Virus record (IMG/VR): IMGVR_UViG_3300035698_007108
Span: 1 to 39,721 of that record
Strand: one strand, 5' to 3'
DNA length: 39,721 bases
Origin: a virus
Under the pieces are notes generated by a model, which had not been told where the DNA came from, searched no databases, and saw only the letters and a program-made list of their open reading frames with translations. The position numbers and the translations under genes were made by a program. Below, in pieces: positions 13,646 to 22,800 of this stretch (positions are counted from its first letter, which is position 1; every line of letters starts with the position of its first letter).

Positions 13646-14076
13646 AAAAAGAGAAAAGGAAAAGTCCACCACCTTTTTCAGAAAAACATAGAAAACATTT
13701 ATGTGAAGCTAAAAAAGGAAATACTAATGGTTTCAAAAAGGGGAATCATCCAAAAACAGAATTTCAAAAGGGTAATCATCCGACAATGGAATTTAGAAAA
13801 GGTGATAATTTAAATAAAAAAAATTGGAATTGGAAAGGAAATAGTGTTGGTTATATGGCTCTTCACGCTTGGATATCAAGGAAATTAGGAAAACCTTGTA
13901 AGTGTGAAATGTGTGAAAAAGAAAAACTAAAGGGAGGACAAATTCACTGGGCAAACAAAGACCACGAATATAAACGAAACTTAACCGATTGGTTAAGATT
14001 ATGTGTATCGTGTCATAAAATATACGATTTAAAAAATAATAATTTATTTATAATTAAATACGGGAAAATAAAATGA
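13642..14076 (+). CDS. HNH homing endonuclease (second copy type)
   Basis: The 144-residue protein has an N-terminal run of three short basic repeats (FKKGNHPKTE, FQKGNHPTME, FRKGDNLN), NUMOD3-like DNA-binding elements, and a C-terminal HNH fold with CKCEMC, IHWANKDHEY and LRLCVSCHK. It overlaps both neighbours by ATGA. The translation signal TACGGG-AA-TAAAATGA is present at both its start and its end, as expected if it inserted between two genes and restored the second gene's start region. Confidence 0.85.
   Translation: MKKEKRKSPPPFSEKHRKHLCEAKKGNTNGFKKGNHPKTEFQKGNHPTMEFRKGDNLNKKNWNWKGNSVGYMALHAWISRKLGKPCKCEMCEKEKLKGGQIHWANKDHEYKRNLTDWLRLCVSCHKIYDLKNNNLFIIKYGKIK
14060..14066 (+). promoter_or_regulatory. 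ACGGGAA start-proximal box (adaptor)
   Basis: ACGGGAA lies 6 bases before the adaptor ATG at 14073, inside the end of the HNH gene. Confidence 0.5.
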
Positions 14077-14681
14077 CTGGTGCCGAAATTATAGCTCTCT
14101 TTAATTTATTTGTTGACGACACGACAGAATTAAGTGCTGCTCAAGAATTAGCACTACTTAATCGTGTCTATAAGAGAATATGCTCTAATAGACCTTATGA
14201 GTTTCTAAAGACAAATGCTACAGGAGCAGTTGCTGCTGGTGGAACAATAGCTTTACCAGCTGATTTTCTACATCTTACAGAAAACAGTCAGGAAACAGAT
14301 ATATCAGTAGGACAGGGTCAATCGGTGTCAAAAGTGGTCTATGTGGACGATGAACCATACAATATAATCAATTTCTCTGATAGAGAGAATAGTTCAGGTG
14401 CATATATTGATTTTGCAGCTAGCACTATAACATTTACAGATACTACTGTTACAGGAACTTATAAATTTGACTATATCAAGATACCAGCTGATTTAACAGT
14501 AGCTACTTCTCCTATATTTCCAACTCCATATCATGAAGCAATAGGATACGGAATGGCTATAGATGGCTTTATGACACAATTATTTGATAAAGCAAAGAGT
14601 TATGCTAGAGAAAACGAAAAGAAATTTGATGAAATAATGGCTAATATGGATATTTATAACGCTAACTTACGGGCAGAATAA
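14073..14681 (+). CDS. Head-tail adaptor
   Basis: The 202-residue protein begins MTGAEIIALFNLFVDDTTEL with a helix that includes ALLNRVYKRICSNRPYEFLK. A small beta domain follows (GGTIALPADFLHLTEN), and the C-terminal helix contains YHEAIGYGMAIDGFMTQLFD. This helix-beta-helix layout and the place just before the nozzle gene fit the gp11/connector adaptors that sit under the portal of short-tailed phages. The assignment is by layout and position, not by a catalytic motif. Confidence 0.75.
   Translation: MTGAEIIALFNLFVDDTTELSAAQELALLNRVYKRICSNRPYEFLKTNATGAVAAGGTIALPADFLHLTENSQETDISVGQGQSVSKVVYVDDEPYNIINFSDRENSSGAYIDFAASTITFTDTTVTGTYKFDYIKIPADLTVATSPIFPTPYHEAIGYGMAIDGFMTQLFDKAKSYARENEKKFDEIMANMDIYNANLRAE
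14669..14675 (+). promoter_or_regulatory. ACGGGCA start-proximal box (nozzle)
   Basis: ACGGGCA lies 6 bases before the ATG at 14682, overlapping the last codons of the adaptor. Confidence 0.5.
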
Positions 14682-16814
14682 ATGGCTGAACAAACAATTC
14701 AAGCATTTTTAAAAGGAACACATAATAAATACGATGATGAGATAATCCCACAAGATTCTGCTTCGGATTCAAAAAACTTCATAACTAAAGATGGAGCAAT
14801 ACAGTTAGCTTATGGTAAAAAACTTGTAGGTGCAGAAGGATTAGTAGGTGCAATAAGAGGATTACATTTTGGATTTAAAACTGATGGAACACCAGTTCTT
14901 TATAGAAAGATAGAAGTTAAGATACAATACTGGGATGGTGCAGCTTGGCAAGATGTTACAGGACTAACAACACTTACAGCTAATGCAGAATATTCTTTTT
15001 CCAATTACTCGTCTTTAGCTGGAGCATTTACTTTTATATCAGGAATAGATGGTTTTTATAAGATAAACAATGCTAATCCAGGTTCTTCTATCTCTTTATA
15101 CGATGCTACAAAGAATGATAAAGGAAAGATTCTAATTGATAAAGGACGTTTAATAATGTGGGATTGTGCTGATGTTTCTAAATCAACTTTAAAATTATCA
15201 CATATAGATACATTTGCTTATACAACAATAGAACAAGAGTTTTTAGGAGCAAATGGCGCACAAGTTTATAATGGCACATTGGCCTTTAAAGCTGGTGATG
15301 CTATGAGAAACTGTTTTGGAGTCTTAATAGCAGGAGGAAAGACTACTCCTTTAAATATAATATCATTAAGTCAAGCAGCAGATGCTATAATAGGAATTGA
15401 GATAGATGATGCTGGTCTTGATGTCTGGGGTTTAACTTGGTTAGGAGCTGGAGATAAGATTACACTTCACGGAATAGGTGGAATGGTTGAAATGAATGAC
15501 CTTATAGGAACAATAGTAAGTGTATCTGGATCAGCTGTAACAATAGATATAGATTCAACTGCCTTTACTCCTTATGCTGGACCTAATGCTGGAGAAATAG
15601 CAGAAGCAGAGTTGTTAGTAGATGACAAAAATGGTGCTTTAGCAAGTGATGATGGAGGAACAGGAACAATAAACTATACATCAGGTGTATATGCCACAGA
15701 CTTTGTAGTTAATACTACCTTAACTCCTGTAACAGCTTATCAATATGAGAACTCAAATAATGGAGGATTATCAGATTTTACATATACAGCCGTAAGAGTA
15801 GCTGGAGAAGGATGGGTAATTACACAAGATGTAGGAGGAGATGATATTTTAAATGTTTTAATAGGTCAAGACGGAAAGTATTATTCATTAAAACAACAAT
15901 CTTGTTATCAGTTAGATATTACAGCTGGAATAGCTGCAGATTTTGACTTAGTATTTACAAACTTAGTTTATAGACAGAACCTTGGTATTCCTTACTGGAG
16001 AGCTGCAGTTTCTACATCAAAGGGTATTGTCTTTATGAATACTGCTGATCCTGATGATCTTCAAATGACAATACTTCAGAGAAATCCGTTAGGAGATAAT
16101 ATAGAACCTGTAGATCTATTTCCTCATTTTGACTTTTCAAAATATGATTATTCAGAATGTGCTATAACTACTTGGGGAAGGTATATCTTGGTTGCTTGTA
16201 TGGAACACGGAAGTACGACAAATGATGTTTTGTTGTTATGTGATATGGCTCAAAATTCAGTAGATATGACTAATTATGCAGCAAAATGCTTTAATGAATG
16301 TATTTGTTTTGGAGATCTTTATGTAGGTTCTCCTATAACCCAGAGTGTTTATCAAGTGTTTAATGGATTTGATGATGATGGATTAGGACTTACTAATTTT
16401 TGGACTTCAAAAGGAGAAAAGTATTATAAAGAAGAAGTATTAAAAAAGTTCAGAAAACTAATATTCAAAGGTGATATTTCAAAACTTCAAGAAGTTTCAG
16501 TCTATATTGATTATGATGATGCTGGATTTCAATTAGTAGGAAAAATAGATGGAAGTGAAAGTTATGTTGATTTAGGAAGTCCAAGAACAATAGGTGGTAA
16601 TATGATAGGAACTTATGAGATAGGATTAGGAGCTGGTTCTACTATTTACCCTTATATGTGTGAATTAAAAGTTCCAAGAATAAAATTTAGAAAAAGAAAG
16701 GTTAAGTTCGTAGCAAATGAAATAGGTTATTTCTCATTAAAGCGTCTTACGGACTGGGATATTCTTACAATGGAAGGTCGTATTCCAAAGAGATTTAGAA
16801 CTAAACAAACATAA
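14682..16814 (+). CDS. Tail nozzle-like protein
   Basis: The 710-residue beta-rich protein follows the adaptor by zero bases. The start has the pattern common to tubular or nozzle proteins of short-tailed phages (FLKGTHNKYDDEIIPQDSAS, then SKNFITKDGAIQLAYGKKL). Repeated strand pairs follow, such as FTFISGIDGFYKINN, and the C-terminus has KLIFKGDISKLQEVSVYID. I infer a multi-bladed beta fold forming the tail tube below the adaptor. The insert around residues 200-380 with Gly/Asp-rich strands may be an extra domain. Confidence 0.75.
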   Translation: MAEQTIQAFLKGTHNKYDDEIIPQDSASDSKNFITKDGAIQLAYGKKLVGAEGLVGAIRGLHFGFKTDGTPVLYRKIEVKIQYWDGAAWQDVTGLTTLTANAEYSFSNYSSLAGAFTFISGIDGFYKINNANPGSSISLYDATKNDKGKILIDKGRLIMWDCADVSKSTLKLSHIDTFAYTTIEQEFLGANGAQVYNGTLAFKAGDAMRNCFGVLIAGGKTTPLNIISLSQAADAIIGIEIDDAGLDVWGLTWLGAGDKITLHGIGGMVEMNDLIGTIVSVSGSAVTIDIDSTAFTPYAGPNAGEIAEAELLVDDKNGALASDDGGTGTINYTSGVYATDFVVNTTLTPVTAYQYENSNNGGLSDFTYTAVRVAGEGWVITQDVGGDDILNVLIGQDGKYYSLKQQSCYQLDITAGIAADFDLVFTNLVYRQNLGIPYWRAAVSTSKGIVFMNTADPDDLQMTILQRNPLGDNIEPVDLFPHFDFSKYDYSECAITTWGRYILVACMEHGSTTNDVLLLCDMAQNSVDMTNYAAKCFNECICFGDLYVGSPITQSVYQVFNGFDDDGLGLTNFWTSKGEKYYKEEVLKKFRKLIFKGDISKLQEVSVYIDYDDAGFQLVGKIDGSESYVDLGSPRTIGGNMIGTYEIGLGAGSTIYPYMCELKVPRIKFRKRKVKFVANEIGYFSLKRLTDWDILTMEGRIPKRFRTKQT

Positions 16815-16818
16815 AATT

Positions 16819-17454
16819 ATGCCAAGTGGAGTTTATAAAAGAAAAGAAGGAATTATTTATGGTAATACTGGAAAGAAAGCTTCTGTTGAAAAAATAGAAA
16901 GATTAAGGATTTCTCATTTAGGTCAAAAAGTTTGGAATAAGGGAATAAAAACAGGTTCTAATCCAAAACATTCAGAAAGAATGAAAGGAAGAAAACATAC
17001 GATAGAAACAAGAAAAAAGATGTTAAAAAGTGCAAAAAGAGGTAAAGAAAATCATAGGTGGAAAGGTGGATTACCAAAATGTAAAGAATGTAGAAAAGAA
17101 TTAAGTTATTATAAAGGAGTTTATTGTATTGATTGTGTAAAAAAAGGAGATAGAAATCCAAAATGGATTAAAGATAGAACCAAATTAGCAAAAAAACAAG
17201 AAAGAGGTGATTCTGCTTATAGAGAATGGAGAAATCAAATTCTTAAAAGAGATAGATATATTTGTAAAATAAATAATAAAGATTGTTCTGGAAAAAAAAT
17301 CGTACATCATATTTTGTCTTGGCAAGATTTTCCAGAATTAAGATATAATATTAATAATGGCATTACTTTGTGCCAAGCCCATCATCCAAGAAAAAGGGCT
17401 GAAGAGAAACGGCTAATTCCATTTTTTAAGGGATTAGTGTCAGTATCAAATTAA
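16819..17454 (+). CDS. HNH homing endonuclease with NUMOD3 repeats (third)
   Basis: The 211-residue protein begins MPSGVYKRKEG, a typical start for NUMOD3-HNH homing enzymes. It has NUMOD3-like repeats (RLRISHLGQKVWNKG and MKGRKHTIETRKKMLKSAKR) and a zinc knuckle (CKECRKE, then CIDC). The HNH domain has the core IVHHILSWQDFPELRY and ends LCQAHHPRKR. It is related to the HNH at 114 (EPHHIKSFAEYPELRF). It separates the nozzle from the fibre gene and probably targets that junction in related phages. Confidence 0.88.
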   Translation: MPSGVYKRKEGIIYGNTGKKASVEKIERLRISHLGQKVWNKGIKTGSNPKHSERMKGRKHTIETRKKMLKSAKRGKENHRWKGGLPKCKECRKELSYYKGVYCIDCVKKGDRNPKWIKDRTKLAKKQERGDSAYREWRNQILKRDRYICKINNKDCSGKKIVHHILSWQDFPELRYNINNGITLCQAHHPRKRAEEKRLIPFFKGLVSVSN

Positions 17455-17459
17455 TTATT

Positions 17460-18716
17460 TTGGCTAGTAAACTTGGAAAAATCATAGCAGATTTTGAAAC
17501 ACAATTATCTGTTAAAATAGCAGTAGGAGGAAGTAATGTAAATTTACAGTCAGTTTTAGATGACGATGGAGAGTATTTACCAGCAGGACAGTATTATTTT
17601 ACAATAGATGGAGATAACTCTTCTAAAGAGCATATTCTCTGTACTTTATCTACTCCAACAGCTTTATTGTCTGCAATATCAAGTGTATCAAGAAATGGAT
17701 ATGTTGATATTACAACATTTACTCCTCCAAATACTCCAGGAGTTGTAAGAGAACATAGAGTTGGAGCAAGTGTTAGAATAACTGATTTTGCTCATATAAA
17801 GGCAATTAATGATTTATTAGATACTACAGTAGATTTTGATAAAGATAATCCTTTAAAATATGATGGAGATCCAGCAATTACTCTTGATGCAGAATTTGCA
17901 ACTAAAAAATACGCAGATGATAATCTTGTCGGAATAACAGGAAATCAAAATGTAGATGGGATTAAAACCTTTTTAGAATTACCAGTTATACCAGTATTAC
18001 CATTAGCTAACACAGATGCTTGTTCTAAAAAGTATGCTGATGATTTAGCTATCGCTGGAGCGCCTGATGCATCTTTGGTAGTAAAAGGTATATCAGAAGA
18101 AGCAACTGCAGCTCAAATTATAGCAGGAACACAAGTTGGAGATGATACAGGAGCAGAACTATTTATAAATCCTAAATATTTAAAAGATGCTGGTATTACT
18201 CCAGCTTCTGCTGTTGAAACACTTACTCCAAAACCTAACTTTATAGTCTCTGGAGCATTTACAATTATAGCAATGGCAGCTGATAATACAGTTATGAAAG
18301 TAGGACAAGTTGTAATTCCGAAAGATATTGTAGTAAATAAGATTTCATTCTGGGCGCAATCAATTAATGTAGCTGGAACTTGTAGATTAGGACTTTATTC
18401 AGAAGATGGTGCAGTATTAGTAGTTGATGTAACGACAGCAGCTATAACCATAAATGCAGTTATTACCACAGCAGTAGGTGCAGTATCTGTTCCAGCAGGA
18501 GTATATTATGTATTTATTATTCCAATGGGAACAGCTAATTTGGGAGTTCAAGCCTGGACACCAACAGCAGCTGAACCATTAAAAGGAGCAATAGCAGGTG
18601 AACCAGTTTTAGAAGGAACTGTAACAGTTGTAGATGGAAGTCCAGAAGATGCGATTGTTCCATCAGGTGTTACGGATGCTGATGCAAAAACATTATATTT
18701 TAGAATTGATAATTAA
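17460..18716 (+). CDS. Tail fibre or appendage protein
   Basis: The start is a TTG codon (17460). The N-terminus MASKLGKIIADFETQL with VLDDDGEYLPAGQYYFTIDG is conserved, as I recall, in short-tailed phage appendage proteins. The middle has fibre-type segments with KKYADD repeated (ATKKYADDNL and SKKYADDLA), typical of trimeric fibre stalks. The C-terminal 150 residues form a beta domain (VMKVGQVVIPKDIVVNKISF). It likely binds the host surface. Its start lies just behind the inserted HNH gene, whose end forms the A+T-rich leader. Confidence 0.8.
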   Translation: MASKLGKIIADFETQLSVKIAVGGSNVNLQSVLDDDGEYLPAGQYYFTIDGDNSSKEHILCTLSTPTALLSAISSVSRNGYVDITTFTPPNTPGVVREHRVGASVRITDFAHIKAINDLLDTTVDFDKDNPLKYDGDPAITLDAEFATKKYADDNLVGITGNQNVDGIKTFLELPVIPVLPLANTDACSKKYADDLAIAGAPDASLVVKGISEEATAAQIIAGTQVGDDTGAELFINPKYLKDAGITPASAVETLTPKPNFIVSGAFTIIAMAADNTVMKVGQVVIPKDIVVNKISFWAQSINVAGTCRLGLYSEDGAVLVVDVTTAAITINAVITTAVGAVSVPAGVYYVFIIPMGTANLGVQAWTPTAAEPLKGAIAGEPVLEGTVTVVDGSPEDAIVPSGVTDADAKTLYFRIDN

Positions 18717-18721
18717 AAAAT

Positions 18722-18728
18722 ACGGGAA
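18722..18728 (+). promoter_or_regulatory. ACGGGAA start-proximal box (gene 18736)
   Basis: ACGGGAA lies 7 bases before the ATG at 18736. Confidence 0.5.
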
Positions 18729-18735
18729 TTAAACT

Positions 18736-19890
18736 ATGCCTATACAAAGAGAAAAGACAATAGAAGAGTTAATGGGTGGAACACGAGGTGGAACTCCTGC
18801 ACCATTTGTTTTTAATCCAGATACAGCTAGTGGAAGAAGTCCTTATCAGCAACAATATGGAGAAACTACAGCACAATGGAGAGCTAGAACAGCTCGTCCG
18901 ATTTCTCCTACTGGCATAGATCCTGCCGAATCTGCTTATTTAAGAACAACAGGATATGATCCTAATGCTCCACCACCAACTGCAGAACAGTCTTATTCAA
19001 GCACTCTTAGTATGTTTCAGCAACAAATTAATGCTTTAGATATGGAAGTTGCACGAAAGAGAGCAGATATACAAAACCGATATAATGTAATAGGACAAGG
19101 TAGATTAGGTTCTCAAAGAGCAATACAAGCTCAAACAGGAATGTTAGGTCAAGTAGGTGGATTTCAACAACAACAAAAATTAGAACGAGCTAACTTAGCT
19201 GAATCAGAAGCAGCAGTAGCTGAAGGAATAGCTCCATTGCAACAACGAAAGTCTGCCTTATTTGGAACTATCAGAGAGATTGCAACAGAAGATCTTAGAG
19301 CCAGAACAGAAGCTGCAACTTTAGGAGCTGAAAAGTTCTTACAATACAAGAAAGAAAGAAAAGAAGGAATTAAGAGTAAAGTATCATTAGCGATAAAAGC
19401 TAAGTTATTAGAAGGAATTGAATTAGATGAGAATGACTTCAATCAATATGCTACAGAACTTGGTATTTCTTCTGATGAAGTTAAAGACACATATACTGTA
19501 TTAAAGAAAGAAGCTGAAGCTGCAGATGCAAAAGCTAAAGCAGATGCACTAAAATCTCAACCTAATGTAGTAAGAGAATATGAGTATGCTAAGAATCAAG
19601 GATATGAAGGAAGTTTCTCACAATATCAGAATGAAGATGCTAACAGAAAAAGATCTTCTAGTAGAGCAACAGAACCAGAGATAAAAAGAAGAGCTATTTC
19701 AGGAATGTCATCTGAACTTAATGTAGTTAAAGGCACAGATGGTTTTATTTCACCTGAAGATTGGAAAACAGCTAAAAGAGCTTGGCTTGATAAAGGATTA
19801 GGTACAGAAGATTTTATAGAAAACTTCTTTGATTATATAAATCCTGAAAGAGTGGGAGATTACGGTATTAGAGAAAAATCTTATTTTTAA
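18736..19890 (+). CDS. Internal virion (ejection) protein, 384 aa
   Basis: The protein has a Pro/Gly/Gln-rich first 90 residues, then a long helical part rich in Ala, Gln and Glu (STLSMFQQQINALDMEVARK, then QQQQKLERANLAESEAAVAE). It resembles the disordered-then-helical proteins that sit inside podovirus heads and are injected with DNA. It lies right before the 1394-residue giant protein, as ejection proteins usually do. No enzymatic motif is seen. Confidence 0.65.
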   Translation: MPIQREKTIEELMGGTRGGTPAPFVFNPDTASGRSPYQQQYGETTAQWRARTARPISPTGIDPAESAYLRTTGYDPNAPPPTAEQSYSSTLSMFQQQINALDMEVARKRADIQNRYNVIGQGRLGSQRAIQAQTGMLGQVGGFQQQQKLERANLAESEAAVAEGIAPLQQRKSALFGTIREIATEDLRARTEAATLGAEKFLQYKKERKEGIKSKVSLAIKAKLLEGIELDENDFNQYATELGISSDEVKDTYTVLKKEAEAADAKAKADALKSQPNVVREYEYAKNQGYEGSFSQYQNEDANRKRSSSRATEPEIKRRAISGMSSELNVVKGTDGFISPEDWKTAKRAWLDKGLGTEDFIENFFDYINPERVGDYGIREKSYF

Positions 19891-19899
19891 ATAACAATT

Positions 19900-22800
19900 A
19901 TGTTTGAAGGCTTATTCGGAAAACCGACAACAAAGGAAATACCTCAGGATGGAGGAATGTTTAGAGGATTATTTAGAAAACAATTATCTCCATTGCCAAA
20001 AGTGGGTGGTCTTTTGCCTACACAAGTTGCAAGACAAGTTGTTGGTGGTGGACTATCTACCATACCAAGAACACCTACAATTCCTCAAAAACCTTCTTAT
20101 TTGAAAAGAGGAATTTCTAAAATATCATCTTTTTTAGATCCACCTGAAGGTTCAAAAAGATCACAATCATTTTTAGGACAATTACCTTCAGCATTTGTTG
20201 AAGGTTTGCCAATATTTGGAGAAGCGATAAAACAAATACATCAAGAACCTGAAATAGCAGCAAGTATAACTGGAAAAGATTTATTAAAAGCTACTCCGAC
20301 TGCTATAAAAGAAGTAGGGAAAGGTATTCCAAAATTAATTGCTTCAGGATTATTAAATATAGCTGGTTTATTTAAGGGGCCATTTGCTGGTGGAGATCAA
20401 GGAATAAAGATAAAAGTTCCAGGATTAGGAGAAATCACTAATGCTCAATTTAATGCAGCCTATCGTGTATCTCAAGGAGAAGATCCTGTTGTTGTTGCTT
20501 TACAAGAAGGTAGTGGTGCTATTTTAGATACTCTTTTCTTTGTTTATTTAGCTTCAAAACCATTTGCTCCAAGAAATGTAAAAGTTCTTGAAGTAATAAA
20601 TTATATAAAAAAACCTGGTATTCCAATAAAAGCTGGGCCTAAGAGTTTTAGATTATATCAGCAACCAACAACATTAAGACCATTACCTCCACAATTTATT
20701 AATCAGATGCAAGCAGAAGGAATAAATCTAGGAAAACAATTTAATTCAAATTTTCCTACTTATTTTAGAATTTCTATTGAAAAGGGTGGGATTTTGAAAG
20801 GAGAGTTATTTCAAATAAAACTATCTTATTATAATACTTTTAAAAACAAGTTATTTGGGAATGTAAATAATATTCCTAGTAATCAAATAATTCCATTACT
20901 TACTAAAAAAACAAGTATAAAGAAAATTGAAACTGCAACAAAAAGTCCTGAAATTACTCCAGTTGTTCCTATAACTAAACCAATAGAAACAGCCAAACCG
21001 ATGTTTAAAGGAATCTTTAAGAAACCAGCAATTTCTAAAGTAACACCTAAAGTAGCCCTAGAACCACAGAAAGTAGTTCCTAAGGCGATTACACCTGAAA
21101 AGGGTATTATATCTAAGGAACTTGAACCATTACCTATACATTTACAGAAAAAAACAGTTGAAGCGATGACTAAAGCATATAAAGAAAGAGACCCTGTGAT
21201 TATGGAAAGAACTATTGCTATGATTAAAAAAGGAAATAAGATTAGTGTTTTAGAAGGAGAACATAGATTTTTTGCTGCTAAAAAAGCAGGAGTAGAACCA
21301 CCAATGGTTTTACTAACTGAAAATCAAACAGATGATTTAAATGCTCCACAAATTGATACACTTGCAAAGAAAATTTATACAGGAAAAAACATAAAAGAAT
21401 TAACTGACTTCTACAACCAAGCAACTAAAGCAGTAAAACCAGAGGTTAAGGAAGTAAAGAAACCAGCATTGCCTAAAAAAGTAGTTAAAGAAGTAAAACC
21501 AGCAATACCAAAGGCAAAACTTCCAGAAGCTAAAAAGATTCCTAAAGAAAAAGGAGTTAAGCTTTATGCTATAGGAGCAATACCTGATCCTGGACTTGAT
21601 AAGTTTTTGGCAGAAGAATTAAGACCAATTCTCAATAAAGCAACGGAAGCTGGAAAGTATTTATGGAAAATGGAAAGGCATATACCAGAATTTATGATGA
21701 GAATAATTGAACCTGCCAAATTAGTTCCAGGCAAGGCTTATGCAACAGTTATTCGTGGTATTCATAAACCAGAAGCCAAATTAGTAGAATTTGATCAGAA
21801 AAGATTAGATACAATGGACACCAATCTTAGTGAACTTGAAAAATGGTTTAATAAGTTTTCTGATAAAGAATTAGAGAATTTAATGTTAACAAGAGGAAAA
21901 CCTACATCAGCAGAAGCATTAACAATTCAGAAAAATGTCATTAAAGAAACACCAAAAGAATTACAAGTTCCTGCAATTAAAAGAGCTATTCAAGAAATAG
22001 CTGACTTTAATTATAATTTCTTGCAAGAAACTGTAGGAGATGGATATTGGAAAGATATTCATAAAGCTGCAGATTATTTTTATGGAGTATATAAAAATCC
22101 CAAAACAATCAATAAGTTTTTAGATTATTGGAAATCTACTGAAAAATTTACAGAAGAAAAAGTATTTCCAACACTTGCAGATGCTAAAGCATACGGATTA
22201 GAACTTCAGCACAAGAATCCAGTTGCTAATTTAAGAGCAGAGTTTAGAGCGATTGCTAAATTAGAGGGAATGAATTGGATGAAGGAGGAGTTGTTACGAA
22301 CAGGAAAAGGAATATATATAGAAAAAACTGCTGATGCTCCAATTCAATGGGAGAGAGTTAATGATCAAGTTTTTGATAAAATAAGAGTTGAACCAAACTT
22401 AGCTCGTCTTATAAATAACTTGATTTCAACTAATAAGATAACAAGGATTCCTGTTTTAAATACTATTAGAAAGATAAATAACTTTTTAAGAACTATTAAG
22501 TTTATTGGTAGTGCCTTCCATCTTGGAGTTATCGGTAAACAATCAATAGCTGATAGTGGATATTTAGGATTTGCTTATAAAAAAACAGCTACAAGAGGAG
22601 CAACACTTGGATTTAGAGATAATGACCCTATTTTTAGGACTCCAGAATACAAAGAATATATTGAGTTAGGTGGTGGACATAAATATAGTGTTGAGTTTGA
22701 GGCAAAAAAAGTATTAGTTAATTTTGTAGATAAAGTTAATAGAGGGAATTATTTAGGTGCATTTACAAGTGTAGGAATCTTTCCTGCTAAAATTCCAGCT

